Part shown: piece by piece, positions 33,431 through 44,749 of the stretch
How the letters are laid out: every line of letters starts with the position of its first letter
Position numbering within the stretch: position 1 is the first letter of the stretch
Assembly: GCF_901933205.1 (NCBI RefSeq)
Contig: NC_044596.1
Span: 3,226,001-3,290,000 of the forward strand
Direction of reading: 5' to 3'
DNA length: 64,000 bases
Source of the DNA: Camarhynchus parvulus
Taxonomy: Eukaryota; Chordata; Aves; Passeriformes; Thraupidae
Made by a program: the position numbers and the translations under genes
Notes under the pieces: model-generated
Told to the model about the DNA's origin: nothing
The model's input: the letters and a program-made list of their open reading frames with translations, nothing else
Database searches by the model: none

Positions 33431-35634
33431 CCCCCTCTCAGCCTTCCCTTCTCCAGCCCCCCGAGTCTCTCCCCATCAGGGAGCTGCTCCAGACCCCAAG
33501 AACATCTTTGTGGGTTCTGCTGGACCCTCCCCAGCATCTCCTGGCCATCCCTCACCTGCAGAGCCCAGAACTGGACACGATTCCTGCTGTGGGACAGGTG
33601 CCTGTGCACCCTCCCAGTGCGACCAGTTTGTCCCCAGAAATGCACTGGGAGGGCTGGGAACCCGCAGGGGGGTTCATGTGTCACACCCCAGCTGGCTCTG
33701 GCAGAATGTGCTGGCTCTTTGCTATTGAAGCCACTGACAGAAAACATTTCCCCCACTTTAAAGGTTGTTGGTTTTTTTTTTTTCCAGTCCAGTGTTCCAT
33801 GTTTATAAATGCACCAGTCCCGACATCCCTTTTCTGGGTTATATAAATGTTTGATGGAACCATTCTCGAAGGAAATCAATTTTTTATAAGAATTTAATGA
33901 TAACTCATTCAAATTCACTTCCCAACATGACAGCTGATTAACCCTTTGCCAGTTAGCTTTCAAACAGGCCTCAGAAGTGGAAGACTGAAGGGGAAAAAGC
34001 CCTTTGTTTTAAAATGCAATTCACATTTGGAAGGGGAAGGATGAGTAACACCTACTCCTGGAGGAGCAAAGCAGGCTCAGGGACTCACACACACATTTTC
34101 ATCTTTTTTTTCCCCTTTTTCCAGTCCTGTCCTAGTGACCCTTTTATAAATATGAGTTAATGCAAACTTCCCCATTACTGTAATATTTCATTAGCATCAA
34201 AGAGCTGTCTCAGTCCCCAAAGTCAGGAAATTCAAAACTACTGGGCTATGGCAGAAACAATTTATTGCTCTTAACTCTCAACAAAGAATTAACTCCCTGT
34301 TATCCTTCCCTGCACACTGCAGAGGGAACAATGTGCTGGATAAACATGACATTAAAAATAAAGTTTAATGCTGTTTGGCCTAACACAATCTCCTTTAAGT
34401 AACTTTGAAGATTACTTTTATATTATATTTCAAAATCCAATATCACCAAATGATTAGATCGAGGGAAGGCATTACAGCCTGGCTTAAAAATCACATTTTT
34501 ATTCGAGTCAGATGGCTCAGATAACCATCACTGGTTATAATTGTTAATTTTCAATCCTTCAGGATCAAAGGCATTAATAAATCTATTTTCCCTGTGTCTT
34601 AACAATGAGATAACTGAACTCCATCCTGCGCTCCCAGACAAGCCCCACATTTTTCCATGCCTGAACACAGAGCAGATAACACTTTTATTCTGAAGTTGAT
34701 GGGAACTTGTGGAGTTAAACTGAATGTTCCAAGGGCAGGGACTCACCCAGAGCCACCAGGCTCCTCTCTAGGAACAGGCAAATTCCTGAAATTCCCAAAT
34801 TCAGAAATTTGGGTTCTTGTTCTGCCATGCCCCAGACACAGCTGGGACTGCCCAGGGAGAGCAGCCCTTCCTTCCAGATTTGTCCTGTCCTGCTGAAAAC
34901 AGCTCTGTGCTTACAAACTATCCTGAGATGTGAGACCCAAACGGATTCTTTGCTACCTGTGATTAATTAAAATACACCAAAACCAGGCAACTGAACCAGC
35001 AAGCATTTGGGGGAAGACTTGAGAGACGTGGCTTTGGATGAAAAAAAATTAAAACAATTAAATCAGGCTGATGCTGGTGAAATTAATCCCAATCTTGTAG
35101 CTTTGATAGAACTATGTACAGAGAGTTCTAATTTGTTAAAAACCCAGGGCCCACGCAATTAATGTTGAGCAAATGCTAACCAAAACAGGGCTCCTAAAAA
35201 GGCAGCAGGAATAAACAAACCAGGCCTCTGCAGTGCAGCAATCCTGCAAACCACGCCATTTGGAAATAACAGCATTTTTCAAGCCCCCTCTCAGCGACAG
35301 CCCTGACCTCCAAAGGACAGGTTTAAATCAACACCTGGCACAAGAGCACTCCAGGAGAGTTTATCATCAGCTGAATAAATGTATCCTACAGACTGCTGCT
35401 TATTCTAATAGCTGGGTAATTAATAGAGATCTGAGTGCTCTTTATTGCCTGCGTCTAGAGACTCTTGTGCTCAGCACTCCCTGCTGCTCACAGCAGCTCC
35501 CTCCAGCAGGGATGGCCTTGGAAAGGAGCAGGATCCCCAGAGCCACTGTCCCACATCAGCATCTCCTGGCTGAAGGGGCGGCAAAAACCTCGGGGCTCCT
35601 GACTGGCTTTGCTGAGTTTCCAAAAATCAGAATT
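33431..35634. other. Intronic sequence, no feature seen
   Basis: About 2.2 kb without recognised exons, transposons or RNA genes; one T-run near 33773. Confidence 0.45.
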
Positions 35635-36142
35635 TTGGGGGTTTTTTTGTTTTTTTTTTTTTTTGGTTGGTTGGTTGTTTTGTTTGGATTTTTTTTTTGT
35701 TTTTGTTGGGTTTTTTTTGTTCTTAGTTTGGTTTTTTGGGGTTTTTTTGGGGTTTTTTTGTGGGTTTTTGTACGCCGGCAGTTTATATACAGACACGAAC
35801 GGAACGGGGCTACTGTGACAAGCGTCTTGAGCTGTTTATTTATCCTCTAACTTTATAGATTCCCACAGGCTTTTTTTTGTTTGTTTGTTTGTTTGTTGGT
35901 TGGTTGGTTGGTTGTATTTTTGGGGTTTTTTTTAGTTTGTTTTTTGTGGGTTTTTTTGGGGTTTTTTTGGTCTGCTTTTTTTGTTGTTTGGTTTTTTTTG
36001 TTTGGTTGGTTTTTTGTTGTTTTTTCGGGGTGGTTTTTTTTGGTTTTTTTGGGTTTTTTGTGTAATTTTTTTTGTTTTTTTTTTTTTTTGTCTGTTTTTT
36101 GTTTTTGGTTTTTTTTGTTTGGTTTGGTTTGGTTTTTTTGCA
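35635..36142. repeat. T/G low-complexity arrays around a CpG-containing island
   Basis: Two arrays of G runs in T (35635-35770 and 35871-36142), with stretches such as ggggtttttttggggttttt. Between them 35771-35870 is ordinary sequence with several CpGs (gtacgccggcag, cacgaacggaacgggg), unlike either side. Confidence 0.9.
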
Positions 36143-36164
36143 GTGGTTTTACCAAAAGCAGAAC

Positions 36165-36418
36165 TGCTGCCCCTTGAATGGAATGGTGGGGAGACTGAAA
36201 TATGTCCTGGTGGGCAGGGAGAGGACCAGAGGGAAGGGATGGAGATCAGGGAAAGGTTCTTCCCCCAGAGGGTGCTGGGCACTGCTCCAAACCTTCCAGA
36301 GCTCCAGGAGTGCTTGGACAGCACCCTCAGGGTGGGATTTTGGGGGTCTGGGCAGGCCCAGGAGCTGGACTGGGCGATCCCTGTGAGATCCAACTCAGAA
36401 TATTCCATAATTCAATGA
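36165..36418 (+). mobile_element. CR1 LINE 3' fragment
   Basis: Forward CR1 of the type that ends with caccctcagggtgggatttt, gactgggcgatccctgtgag and ttccataattcaatga. Upstream blocks ggaaaggttcttcccccaga and gggtgctgggcactgctcca also fit. Confidence 0.85.
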
Positions 36419-36798
36419 CTTTTCCCAAAAAAGCAGCTTTAGGCAACACCTCTGAACTCCCTCTCTTCTACCAAATTCCTTCGACCGTTTCTACAGTTAA
36501 AAATCTTTTTTTTTCCTCCAACGTGGAGTTAAAACCTTGTGGCTTTGCTAAAATGAAAATGTCAGGCAGCAGGGCGACACTGAAGCTGGGTTTCACTTTC
36601 ACTAAGCAGCTCCTCCTTTTCCCCCTCCCAGTGAGAGAAAATTTCCTGGTCTGTGGAACAGAGGTGGCCACCTGAGGAAAGCTCTTGGGAATTCTCAGGC
36701 CACTGCCCAGGCCAGCTGTGCAGAGGATTCCAGCTGTGCAGAGGCTGTGCAGAGGGAGGAGGGAGTGCGAGGCTCCTGGCCCCAGCAGCAGCACTTAC
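36419..36798. other. Intronic sequence, no feature seen
   Basis: Unique-looking flank of an F-BAR exon. Confidence 0.4.
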
Positions 36799-36927
36799 AT
36801 CAATGAGATCAGACAGGTCATGGATGTAGTACTTGAACACTGAGGCATTGGTGGCTTCCAGGGCCAGCAGATATTCATTCCTGGCCTTGATTGCCTTCAG
36901 TCTGTTCTCTGTGTACTTTGCTTGGCG
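36799..36927 (-). CDS. SRGAP2: SRGAP2 F-BAR exon (43 codons)
   Basis: 129 nt in phase 0, from RQAKYTENRLKAIKARNEYL to KYYIHDLSDLID. This core F-BAR helix is nearly invariant in vertebrate srGAPs. Acceptor tttttcag, donor gtaagt. The sequence immediately upstream of the acceptor is a 51-bp tandem array (36932-37150), so the polypyrimidine tract belongs to a repeat unit. Confidence 0.95.
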
Positions 36928-36931
36928 CTGA

Positions 36932-37150
36932 AAAACAAAAAAAACCCAAAATATAGCATTAAAATAGGTGAGTAACACCAGAAAGACAAAAAACCCCCAA
37001 AATATAGCATTAAAATAGGTGAGTAACACCAGAAAGACAAAAAACCCCCAAAATATAGCATTAAAATAGGTAACACCAGAAAGACAAAAAAACCCCAAAA
37101 TATAGCATTAAAAACCCCAAAATACAGCATTAAAAAACCCCAAATGTAAC
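36932..37150. repeat. Minisatellite, 51-bp unit, at an exon acceptor
   Basis: Units of aaaacccccaaaatatagca, ttaaaataggtgagtaacac and cagaaagac: about three full and three shortened copies. The first unit starts 4 bp from the exon, so its poly-T side (coding strand) forms the polypyrimidine tract. Confidence 0.93.
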
Positions 37151-37724
37151 ATTAAAATAGGTGAGTAGCATCAGAGAACACTGAACAAACCTTACTCTGC
37201 TCACACAGATTTTGCCCTTTTGAATTCCAGTTTTGCCAGGACTCCAATTCACATTTCCAGTCTTGGGAGTGCTGGCAAAACTGGAATGAATGAATGAATG
37301 AATGATTGCAGATGAATTATTTAGATGTGTTTAAGCATTGCTACACTGGACTGAAAGTCTTGAGGCTGTGGGATGGGGAAGATTGAAGGAGGAATGAAGG
37401 GACAAGGGGGTTTAGGAGGACATGGCCCAGCTCCAGCACCACCAGAGAAGCCCAGGAGGGTCTGAGGGTTGCTACAGGCACTCCACCTCTTCCAAGGCCT
37501 GAACTTGCTCCTTCCAGAGCCTAAATCCATCCAAAAATAACCCCTTCCCTGGCATGGGCTTGAACCTTGGAGCTGAACTGCTGGAGTCACCAGTGAGGCC
37601 ACTGGTTCTGCCCTCAAAGCCAGTCTGGGGTTGCTGGGCTTGTGCTCGGACAACAAAAACAACCCCATTAACCAGGAATTCCAGCAGGCAACTGCTGCTT
37701 TCCCGCTCTGACCTGGTTTCAGCT
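37151..37724. other. Intronic sequence, no feature seen
   Basis: Includes a short (GAAT)n run near 37284-37305; otherwise unremarkable. Confidence 0.4.
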
Positions 37725-38370
37725 TTTTGTGCCATGTACATCCCATTTTTGTGCTTATCCCATTTCTATGCCATGCATATCCTGTTCTTGTGCCTATCCC
37801 ATTTATGTGCTTATCCCATTTTTATGCAGATCCCATTTTTGTGCACATCCCATTTTTGTGCCATACACATCCCATTTTTGTGCCATGCACATCCCATTTT
37901 TGAGTTGTGCCTATCTCACTTTTGCACCCATCTATCTCATTTTTGTGCCCATCCATCTCACTTTTGTGCACATCCCATTTTTGTGTTCTTCCCATTTTTG
38001 TGCCTATCCCATTTTTGTGCCTCTCCCATTTTTGTGCACACCCCATTTTTGTGCACACCCCATTTTTGAATATACTATTTTTGTTCCTATCCCATTTCTG
38101 TGCCTATCCCATTTCTGTGCCTATCCCATTTATGTGCATATCCCATTTATGTGCATATCCCACTTTTGTATACATCCCATTTTTGTGCATATCCCATTTT
38201 TATGCACATCCCATTTTTATGCATATCCCATTTTTATGCCCATCCCATTTTTATGTACATCCCATTTTTATGCCCATCCCATTTTTATGCACACCCCATT
38301 TTTGTGCACATCCCATTTTTGTGCACACCCCATTTTTGTACACATCCCATTTTTGTGCACATCCCATTCC
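37725..38370. repeat. Minisatellite, about 17-bp unit
   Basis: About 36 units of cccatttttgtgcacat and variants (tatgcatat, tgtgcctat). Because the unit lacks stops, several frames stay open across it. Confidence 0.95.
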
Positions 38371-38486
38371 CTGGGATAACACAAACTGCCTGTCCTGAAG
38401 GCTGGTTTTGCCTTCCCTTGAGCTGGCTGTTAACAAACCCTGCCCAAAGAGTGAGCTTTGCCTCTGAGGAGGGACCCTGCCAGTAC

Positions 38487-38702
38487 CTTCTCCTTCATCT
38501 TCTCGATTTTTTTGACGGAGCTCCTCCGGACGTGTTTCTCCTCAAACTTGACGTTGGAGGTGGAGTCAGGGGAGCGTGGTGTCTGTTTGTCCTCCTGCTT
38601 CACTGACTTCCCAATCTGCTTCTCCTCCTGCTTCTCGGCCTCCTTCAGCTTGCTCTGGGCACTGATGCTGTCAGCGTTGTACATGTGGTAGGTTTTCATC
38701 AC
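38487..38702 (-). CDS. SRGAP2: SRGAP2 F-BAR exon (72 codons)
   Basis: 216 nt, phase 0 to phase 0, beginning VMKTYHMYNADSISAQSKLK and ending KKIEKMKEK. It contains a strongly charged Lys/Glu coiled-coil run (KEAEKQEEKQIGKSVKQED) and the Ser/Pro-rich insert TPRSPDSTSN, followed by the basic stretch HVRRSSVKKIEK, which in the family contributes to the positively charged membrane-binding face. Acceptor tctgcag, donor gtactg, the latter weaker than usual at +4 to +6. Confidence 0.95.
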
Positions 38703-38799
38703 CTGCAGACAACAAAACCCAACACTCAGCGCCCTGTGGGAATCCATAAAAATCAGAGGGGTTTGGGAAAGCTGCAAAAAGCCTCAGAGACAGCAGAAC

Positions 38800-38944
38800 T
38801 GTGACTGGAGCTAAGCAGGAGCCATGAGATTGGTCAGCAGAAAAATTATATGAGAAGTAGAAAAGTAAGGACAGATAGAACAATGGTCTGTGTATTAATG
38901 CTTGGCTAGAATAACTCCCTAAGCTGCAGAAAAGTTTATCTAGT
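38800..38944. mobile_element. Possible LTR fragment
   Basis: Blocks such as ggagccatgagattggtcag and ataactccctaagctgcaga look like ERV LTR sequence I associate with passerines, and a microsatellite follows at once. Weak call. Confidence 0.35.
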
Positions 38945-39295
38945 GAGATATACTATATATATAATGATATGATATTATATGATATAATTAATATAATGTA
39001 ATGTAATGTAATGTAATATAATGTAATGTAATGTAATGTAATGTAATGTAATGTAATGTAATATAATATAATATAATATATAATATAATGTAATATAATG
39101 TAATATAACATAATATAATATAATATAATATATAATATAATATAATGTAATATAATGTAATATAATATAATATAATATAATGTAATATAATGTAATATAA
39201 CATAATATAATATAATATAGTACAATATAATATCATGTCACACCAAAAAATGAAATGAAATGAAATGAAATGAAATGAAATGAAATGAAATAAAA
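38945..39295. repeat. (TAATG/TAATA)n then (GAAAT)n microsatellite
   Basis: Pentanucleotide arrays: aatgt-type, aatat-type, then tgaaa-type at 39250-39292. Confidence 0.95.
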
Positions 39296-39759
39296 TATTA
39301 ACTTGCTAAGAACATAGACTCAAATTCACTCATTTCTCCCCTTGTTGGGGTTGTCTGCAAACTGAACAGGGCAGGAGGTGCCTGAGAGAGTGGGGCTCTC
39401 AAAATGGGTCTGAAATCAAAGTGGGAGATTTGGTTCTGCAGCTGCTGCTTGGTTTGGCTTTGGCGCGTGCCTTCCTGCACGAGGCAGCAAAGGAGGCACA
39501 AAAACAACAAAAAAAAAAGGCTGCAGACTAATCCAGCCTCCTTGCCTGTTCAAAGGAAATGACATGGCAGGAAAATGAGAGCTTTTCATCAGCAGGTAAG
39601 GTTTCTGAAGGGAGCCCTATCAGCCTTTCATCTGGGTGAATGAGAGCTTTGAACAGCTCAGCATGGAAACCCAGCCTCAGCACAGGGGCTGCAAGAGCCA
39701 CTCAGGTGCCACTTGTTCAAATCAAATTTGGGGCATAAAAGCACTTCTGGGTACCTTAT
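39296..39759. other. Intronic sequence, no feature seen
   Basis: Unique-looking; nothing recognised. Confidence 0.4.
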
Positions 39760-39774
39760 ATTAAAAAAAAATAT

Positions 39775-39817
<43 letters not shown>

Positions 39818-40080
39818 TATTTATATTTATATTTATATTTATATATATTTATTTATATAAAAGAAAAATAAATATATATTTGTTTTATCTAAAAATAAAA
39901 ATATATATTTAATTATTATTTTATAATAATAAAATATATATTTTTATTATCATTCTATATGGTTTAAAATATATTAAAATAATAAAAATAAAAATATAAA
40001 TACATAGAGATTATATAAAAATATATATAATAAAATTATAAATTACTTATAAAATTATAAATAAAATAAATTAATAAACA
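39760..40080. repeat. (TTTA)n and AT-rich array
   Basis: Starts with about 11 copies of ttta, then irregular A/T. Confidence 0.95.
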
Positions 40081-40679
40081 AGTGTGGTTCTTGGCTTTAG
40101 GGAGACCTGGACTCTGTGCTGTATGGACACCTTCTATTCTAGCACTTTTTTATTAGTAAATATAGATAAATATCCCCCCCACACTGACAAAAATCCCATT
40201 TGTTTCACGTGATATTAATGTCTAGATCTGTGTTAAGCAAACAGAACCAAAGGACACAAGGTCTAAACCAGTTTTTTATCCACAAATGCAAAGCAATTTG
40301 AATCCCTCACCAAAACAAACAAGATACAACACTCACAGGGGGCAAAAAAAAAAAAGCACAATTGCATGAAGCAGCAGCAATAAAGGCTCCACTTGTGAAT
40401 AATCTGATTTATTTCAGCTGAAAACCCGTTTACAGCTATTTTGCAGCAGAACGTAACACAATTTCACCTAAGTGGGCTGCAGTGATCAGCAGAGGCCCCA
40501 GATTCAAAGAGACTCTGGGTTTAAACATGAAAGGGAATGTGACTGCAGCCAGTGCTGAAGAACATCCTGAATAATTCACACACCCCACTCCTCCCAGCCC
40601 CTGCAGATGCTCACACTATAAAGCAGGAGTTTATAATTATAATAATTGATGCAAAGGAGCTGCCTTTCCTCTCTTGCTC
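40081..40679. other. Intronic sequence, no feature seen
   Basis: Unique-looking; nothing recognised. Confidence 0.4.
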
Positions 40680-41285
40680 AGAGCAGAGCTGGAAAAGAGC
40701 AAAAACAGAGGGAGAAATCCCATTTTTGGTGGGTTTTTAATGGTTTTGTGCCACTGTGGAAAAGAGCAAAAACAGAAGGAAAAATCCCATTTTTGGTGGG
40801 TTTTTAATGGTTTTGTGCTACTCTGGAAAAGAGCAAAAACAGAAGGAAAAATCCCAGTTTTGATGGGTTTTTAGTGGTTTTGTGCCACTCTTGTAGAGAG
40901 CAAAAGCAGAGGGAAAAATCCCATTTTTGGTGGGTTTTTAATGCTTTTGTGCCACTCTGATAGAGAGCAAAAACAGAAGGAAAAATCCCAGTTTTGATGG
41001 GTTTTTACTGTTTTTTGCCACTCTTGTAGAGAGCAAAAGCAGAGGGAAAAATCCCATTTTTGGTGGGTTTTTAATGGTTTTGTGCCACTCTGGAAAAGAG
41101 CAAAAACAGAAGGAAAAATCCCAGTTTTGATGGGGTTTTAATGGTTTTGTGCCACTCTGATAAAGAGCAAAAACAGAAGGAAAAATCCAGTTTTGATGGG
41201 GTTTTAGTGGTTTTCTGCCACTCTGATAAAGAGCAAAAACAGCAGGAAAAATCCCAGTTTTGGGGAGTTTTTAATGGCTTTAATT
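40680..41285. repeat. Minisatellite, about 75-bp unit
   Basis: Eight units of ggaaaaatcccatttttggt, gggtttttaatggttttgtg, ccactctggaaaagagcaaa and aacagaa, with a variant cagttttgatgg. Confidence 0.95.
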
Positions 41286-42087
41286 CCAGCAAAAAAAGCA
41301 TCTTTTAGCACCACCAACAGTGGTTTTTTGCAAAGGAAAAGCTTTTCTGGTGAAGGGACAATTCAGAGCTCTGCAGCAGGAGGAATGAATAAATAAGTAA
41401 GATTTCAAATTCCCAGCACTGCCATTAAAAATATCAATACCTCACATCACTTTGTTTAGCAAATTCTGGAAGCTCTTCCTTCCAGGGGTAGAGAAATTAG
41501 CAGAATTCATTATTTGGCTCAAAAAATGACCTGTCAGGGCCTGGCACCCAGAAATTATCCCCAGTCCATGAAACTCCACTCCAGATCAGAAATTGTTCTT
41601 AAAATCTGATTTTTTAGCAGATCCATGCCCTTCCTTAGATCCCATCCATGACACGAGTCAAAAATTGAGCCAATTATGCCCTGAAATAGAAAACCATTTC
41701 TGGAGTGCTGATTGCCTGAATATTTGGCTTTGAGGCCTTAATTGCAATAAATTGTAATGAAACAATTCCCTCTATACATTTTACAGACACAAGAAATTTC
41801 AGGGAACCCCCTGAAACTCTGTAAATTTGATTTTTTTAACCCCAAATTTCCCCACAGGGTCAATATGCCACCGCCTGAGAAACAACCCTGAGTCACTTTT
41901 TTGGAAGGAGGAAGGCCAGAATACAAATCTCAGTGTCATGACCAAACAAATCACAGAGGAAGGACAAAATAAAAGGCATTTTTTGAGCCACTGAACACTG
42001 AGTTCTGCTTTTGAGGAAGAGAACTTGCTCAGCAACAGCAAAATTTTCATCAAGCAAGAGGTTTTTCCATTCAATAATGTGAGGAGA
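41286..42087. other. Intronic sequence, no feature seen
   Basis: Unique-looking; nothing recognised. Confidence 0.4.
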
Positions 42088-42790
42088 AGAAAAATCCCCA
42101 CACAGCACATGAGAATATGGGGAAACATCCTCCCTCCTCTTCCTCCTCTTTGGGGTCTCCAGTGGATTTGGTGAGAAATAAAAAGTAGAGATGGGAAAAT
42201 CTCCCTCCACAACACACAAACCCCAAGATTTTGGGTGTATTTCAATAATTTTCCTATTTTTGGCTCTTTTTTAAACGGTCACTGCAGCAAAGTGTGTGAA
42301 GGTGAGATCTGAGGGGAGAAAACACTCAGAGAGCTGAAACAACACAAAAACAGAGGGGGAAAAATGGGATTTATGGAGCTTTAGAGCAGGGATTGCAGCA
42401 TTTCTCAGGCAGAAATCAGAAAAATCCCCATGCAGCACATGAGCCCTTGGGGACACATCCTCCCTCCTCCTGCTCCTCTTTGGGGTCTCCAGTGGATTTG
42501 GTGAGAAATAAAAAGCAGAGATGGGAAAATCTCCCTCTAAAAGGAGCTGTTCTGCTGAGGGGTGAGGGACAAATAAACTCACACCCCACAAACCCCAAGA
42601 TTTTGGGTGTATTTCAATAATTTTCCTATTTCTGGCTCTTTTTTAAACCGTCACTGAGGCAAAGTGTGTGAAGGTGAGATCTGAGGGGAGACAACACTCA
42701 GAGAGCTGAAAAAACACAAAAACAGAGAGGGGAAAAAATGGGATTTATGGAGCTTTAGAGCAGGGATTGCAGCATTTCTCAGGCAAAGTC
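42088..42790. repeat. Tandem duplication, about 330-370-bp unit
   Basis: Two copies (42088-42416 and 42417-42790) share ctttggggtctccagtggat, gatgggaaaatctccctc, ccccaagattttgggtgtat and gggattgcagcatttctcag. The second copy has about 40 extra bp (42541-42585). It ends about 50 bp from the 63-nt exon. Confidence 0.95.
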
Positions 42791-42842
42791 AAACACTTCT
42801 CCCTTGTGCCTGAGGAGATGCCCAGAAATGAGTCTGATTTAC

Positions 42843-42905
42843 CGTGTAGAGTTCATTCAAAACCTTCATCAGGTCCTCCTGGAGCTGCAGTCCCACTTCC
42901 TTGCT
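42843..42905 (-). CDS. SRGAP2: SRGAP2 F-BAR exon (63 nt)
   Basis: Exactly 21 codons, SKEVGLQLQEDLMKVLNELY then T, in phase 0 on both sides. It forms a short piece of an F-BAR helix. Acceptor cttgcag, donor gtaaat. Skipping it would keep the frame but remove 21 helical residues. The sequence directly downstream is a tandem duplication (42088-42790), and a 480-nt tract that is pyrimidine-rich on this strand begins about 180 bp upstream. Confidence 0.93.
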
Positions 42906-43084
42906 CTGCAAGAGAACAGAGAAATGAAAGTTAATTGAGGAAGAGGCTGAAGAGGAAGTGGGCAAGGGGCATCCACAAATAATTTGAGGCCCAATTAAGC
43001 AGCATTGGTAAATCCAATCAGTGCCCGGCGCAGAGGCATGGTGTAGTCGGGGTGTTAATGAAGTGAAATTTCAGATCGGCACTG

Positions 43085-43572
43085 TCAGGGGGGGAAAAAA
43101 AGAAAAAAGAAAAGAACAAAAGGGGGAAAAAGGAAGAAAAAAGGGAAAAAAAAGGGGAAAAAAGAGGGGAAAAAAGGGGGAAAAGGGGAGGGGGAAGGAA
43201 AGAAAAATAAAAGTAAAAAAGGAAGAAAAGGGAAAAAAAGGAAAAAGGGGGAAAAAAGGAAAAAAAGAAAGAAAAGGAAGAAAAGGAAAAAAAGGAAAAA
43301 GGGGAAAAAAGGGGGGAAAAGGGAAAGAAAAATAAAAGGACAAAAAGGAAAAGGGAAAATAAGGAAAAAGGGGAAAAAAAAGGAAAAAGGGAAAGAAAAA
43401 AAGAGGAAAGAAGGAAAGAAAATGAAAAAAAGGAAAAAAGGAAAAAATGAAAAAATGGGAAAAAAGGTAAAAAGGGGGAGAAGTGAAAAAAAATGAAAAA
43501 ATAAAAAAATAAAAAAGGGGGAAAAAAAGGAAGAAAAAAGGTAAAAAAGGAAAAAAAAAGAAAGAAAGCTCG
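43085..43572. repeat. Polypurine array (GGAAAA)n
   Basis: About 490 bp of nearly pure G/A on the plus strand, hence a long pyrimidine tract on the coding strand, ending about 180 bp before the acceptor of the 63-nt exon. Confidence 0.95.
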
Positions 43573-44350
43573 ATGGGACAGAGATGGAGATTTCCAGAGA
43601 ATGTGAAATTTTTAATTTTCAAGCCTGAAAATACAGAATTTTTCCATTTTCAGGAGATCAAGGAAAACTGTGGATGCAGGACAGCTTGGTGTGGAAGCAG
43701 AAGAAAAGCAGGATATGGAAACCACAACATCACAGGAATAACTTAATTCAGTTTATAGATTTTATTCATTCATTCCCCACTAAGGCAGCATTTGTGTGCT
43801 CAAAGCCTCACGTTACAAGTGTTTAATATCTACTGGGGCAAGCAAATTTGATAAATTCAAGATAATTTATGCTTCAACATTGAGGAAAAGAAAGAGATAA
43901 AGAGGCAGAGCAGCCAAACCCATGCTTAAACCAACATTTCTGCCCAGGAAGTCAAGATAGTGCTAAGCCATGAGGAAAAAACCCAACAACACACTGATAA
44001 ATTGAAAAGCCAGAAGAGAAAGATTATGTGATTGAAATTTAAATTATTCTTTGCTCCATCCTGTCCAGCTCAGCAGTGCTTGGAGTTTCTGAGATTAAAA
44101 AATTGCTTTATTAGAGATCTTTTTTTTTTATTATTATTTTGGGGTGTTGTGGTTCAGACCAGGCTGGAATTGCTCTGCTGGCAGCACAATGGGATTCACA
44201 GGTATCCTGTGCCCAATCCTTTGGATTTTCCACATGTTCCAATCCCATATTCCTCACCCTGCTGCCCAGGTGCTACAGGAAAAAAGAGCACCAGACACAA
44301 ACACTGACAAAGCAAAGCTTTTCCTGAGGAGTCTCTAATTCAGAGAGACT
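43573..44350. other. Intronic sequence, no feature seen
   Basis: Unique-looking with a T-run near 44122. Confidence 0.4.
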
Positions 44351-44646
44351 TTCTTGATTCCAAACAGGGTCTTGTCCCCATAAATATCCTCAATTAAGTG
44401 GGTATGGCAGGGAAAGGTCCCTGCTCCAGCAGCACAGGGAATCTCCCAGCTAAAATCAGGGCAGAAAATGGGTTTTAAACTCAGCAGGGCAGGCAGATGC
44501 TGAGCTGCTACCTGGCCTGTCCTCAGGCCCCTCTGCCCACAGAATAAATCTGCTTTTCTCCCCATTAACATTTGCCAGTCACTCCACAATACCCATGGGT
44601 AAAAATCTGCCAAACTGAAAAGAATCAGTTTGTTCAGACACTGCTC
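44351..44646. repeat. Dispersed direct repeat A, copy 1
   Basis: Near-identical over about 295 bp to 48756-49052 (shared aattaagtgggtatggcagg, aatcagggcagaaaatgggt, aatctgccaaactgaaaaga). Only scattered substitutions and one indel seen by eye. Identity unknown. Confidence 0.93.
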
Positions 44647-44749
44647 TAATTTAGAGAAAAGCACAGAGCTGGTGATTCCCAACCTCCAGGGGAGTTTGAG
44701 GAACAAACCCACAGGATTTCACCTCTGGAAGCAGCAGGAGCTGAGATCT

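Noticed and set aside
35635..36142. Interstitial telomere repeats
   Set aside because: Vertebrate telomeres are TTAGGG; these are irregular G runs in poly-T with no TTAGGG periodicity.
37554..38606. Cys/His/Phe-rich repeat protein
   Set aside because: Product of the 17-bp minisatellite; no start context or splice pattern and no conserved domain.
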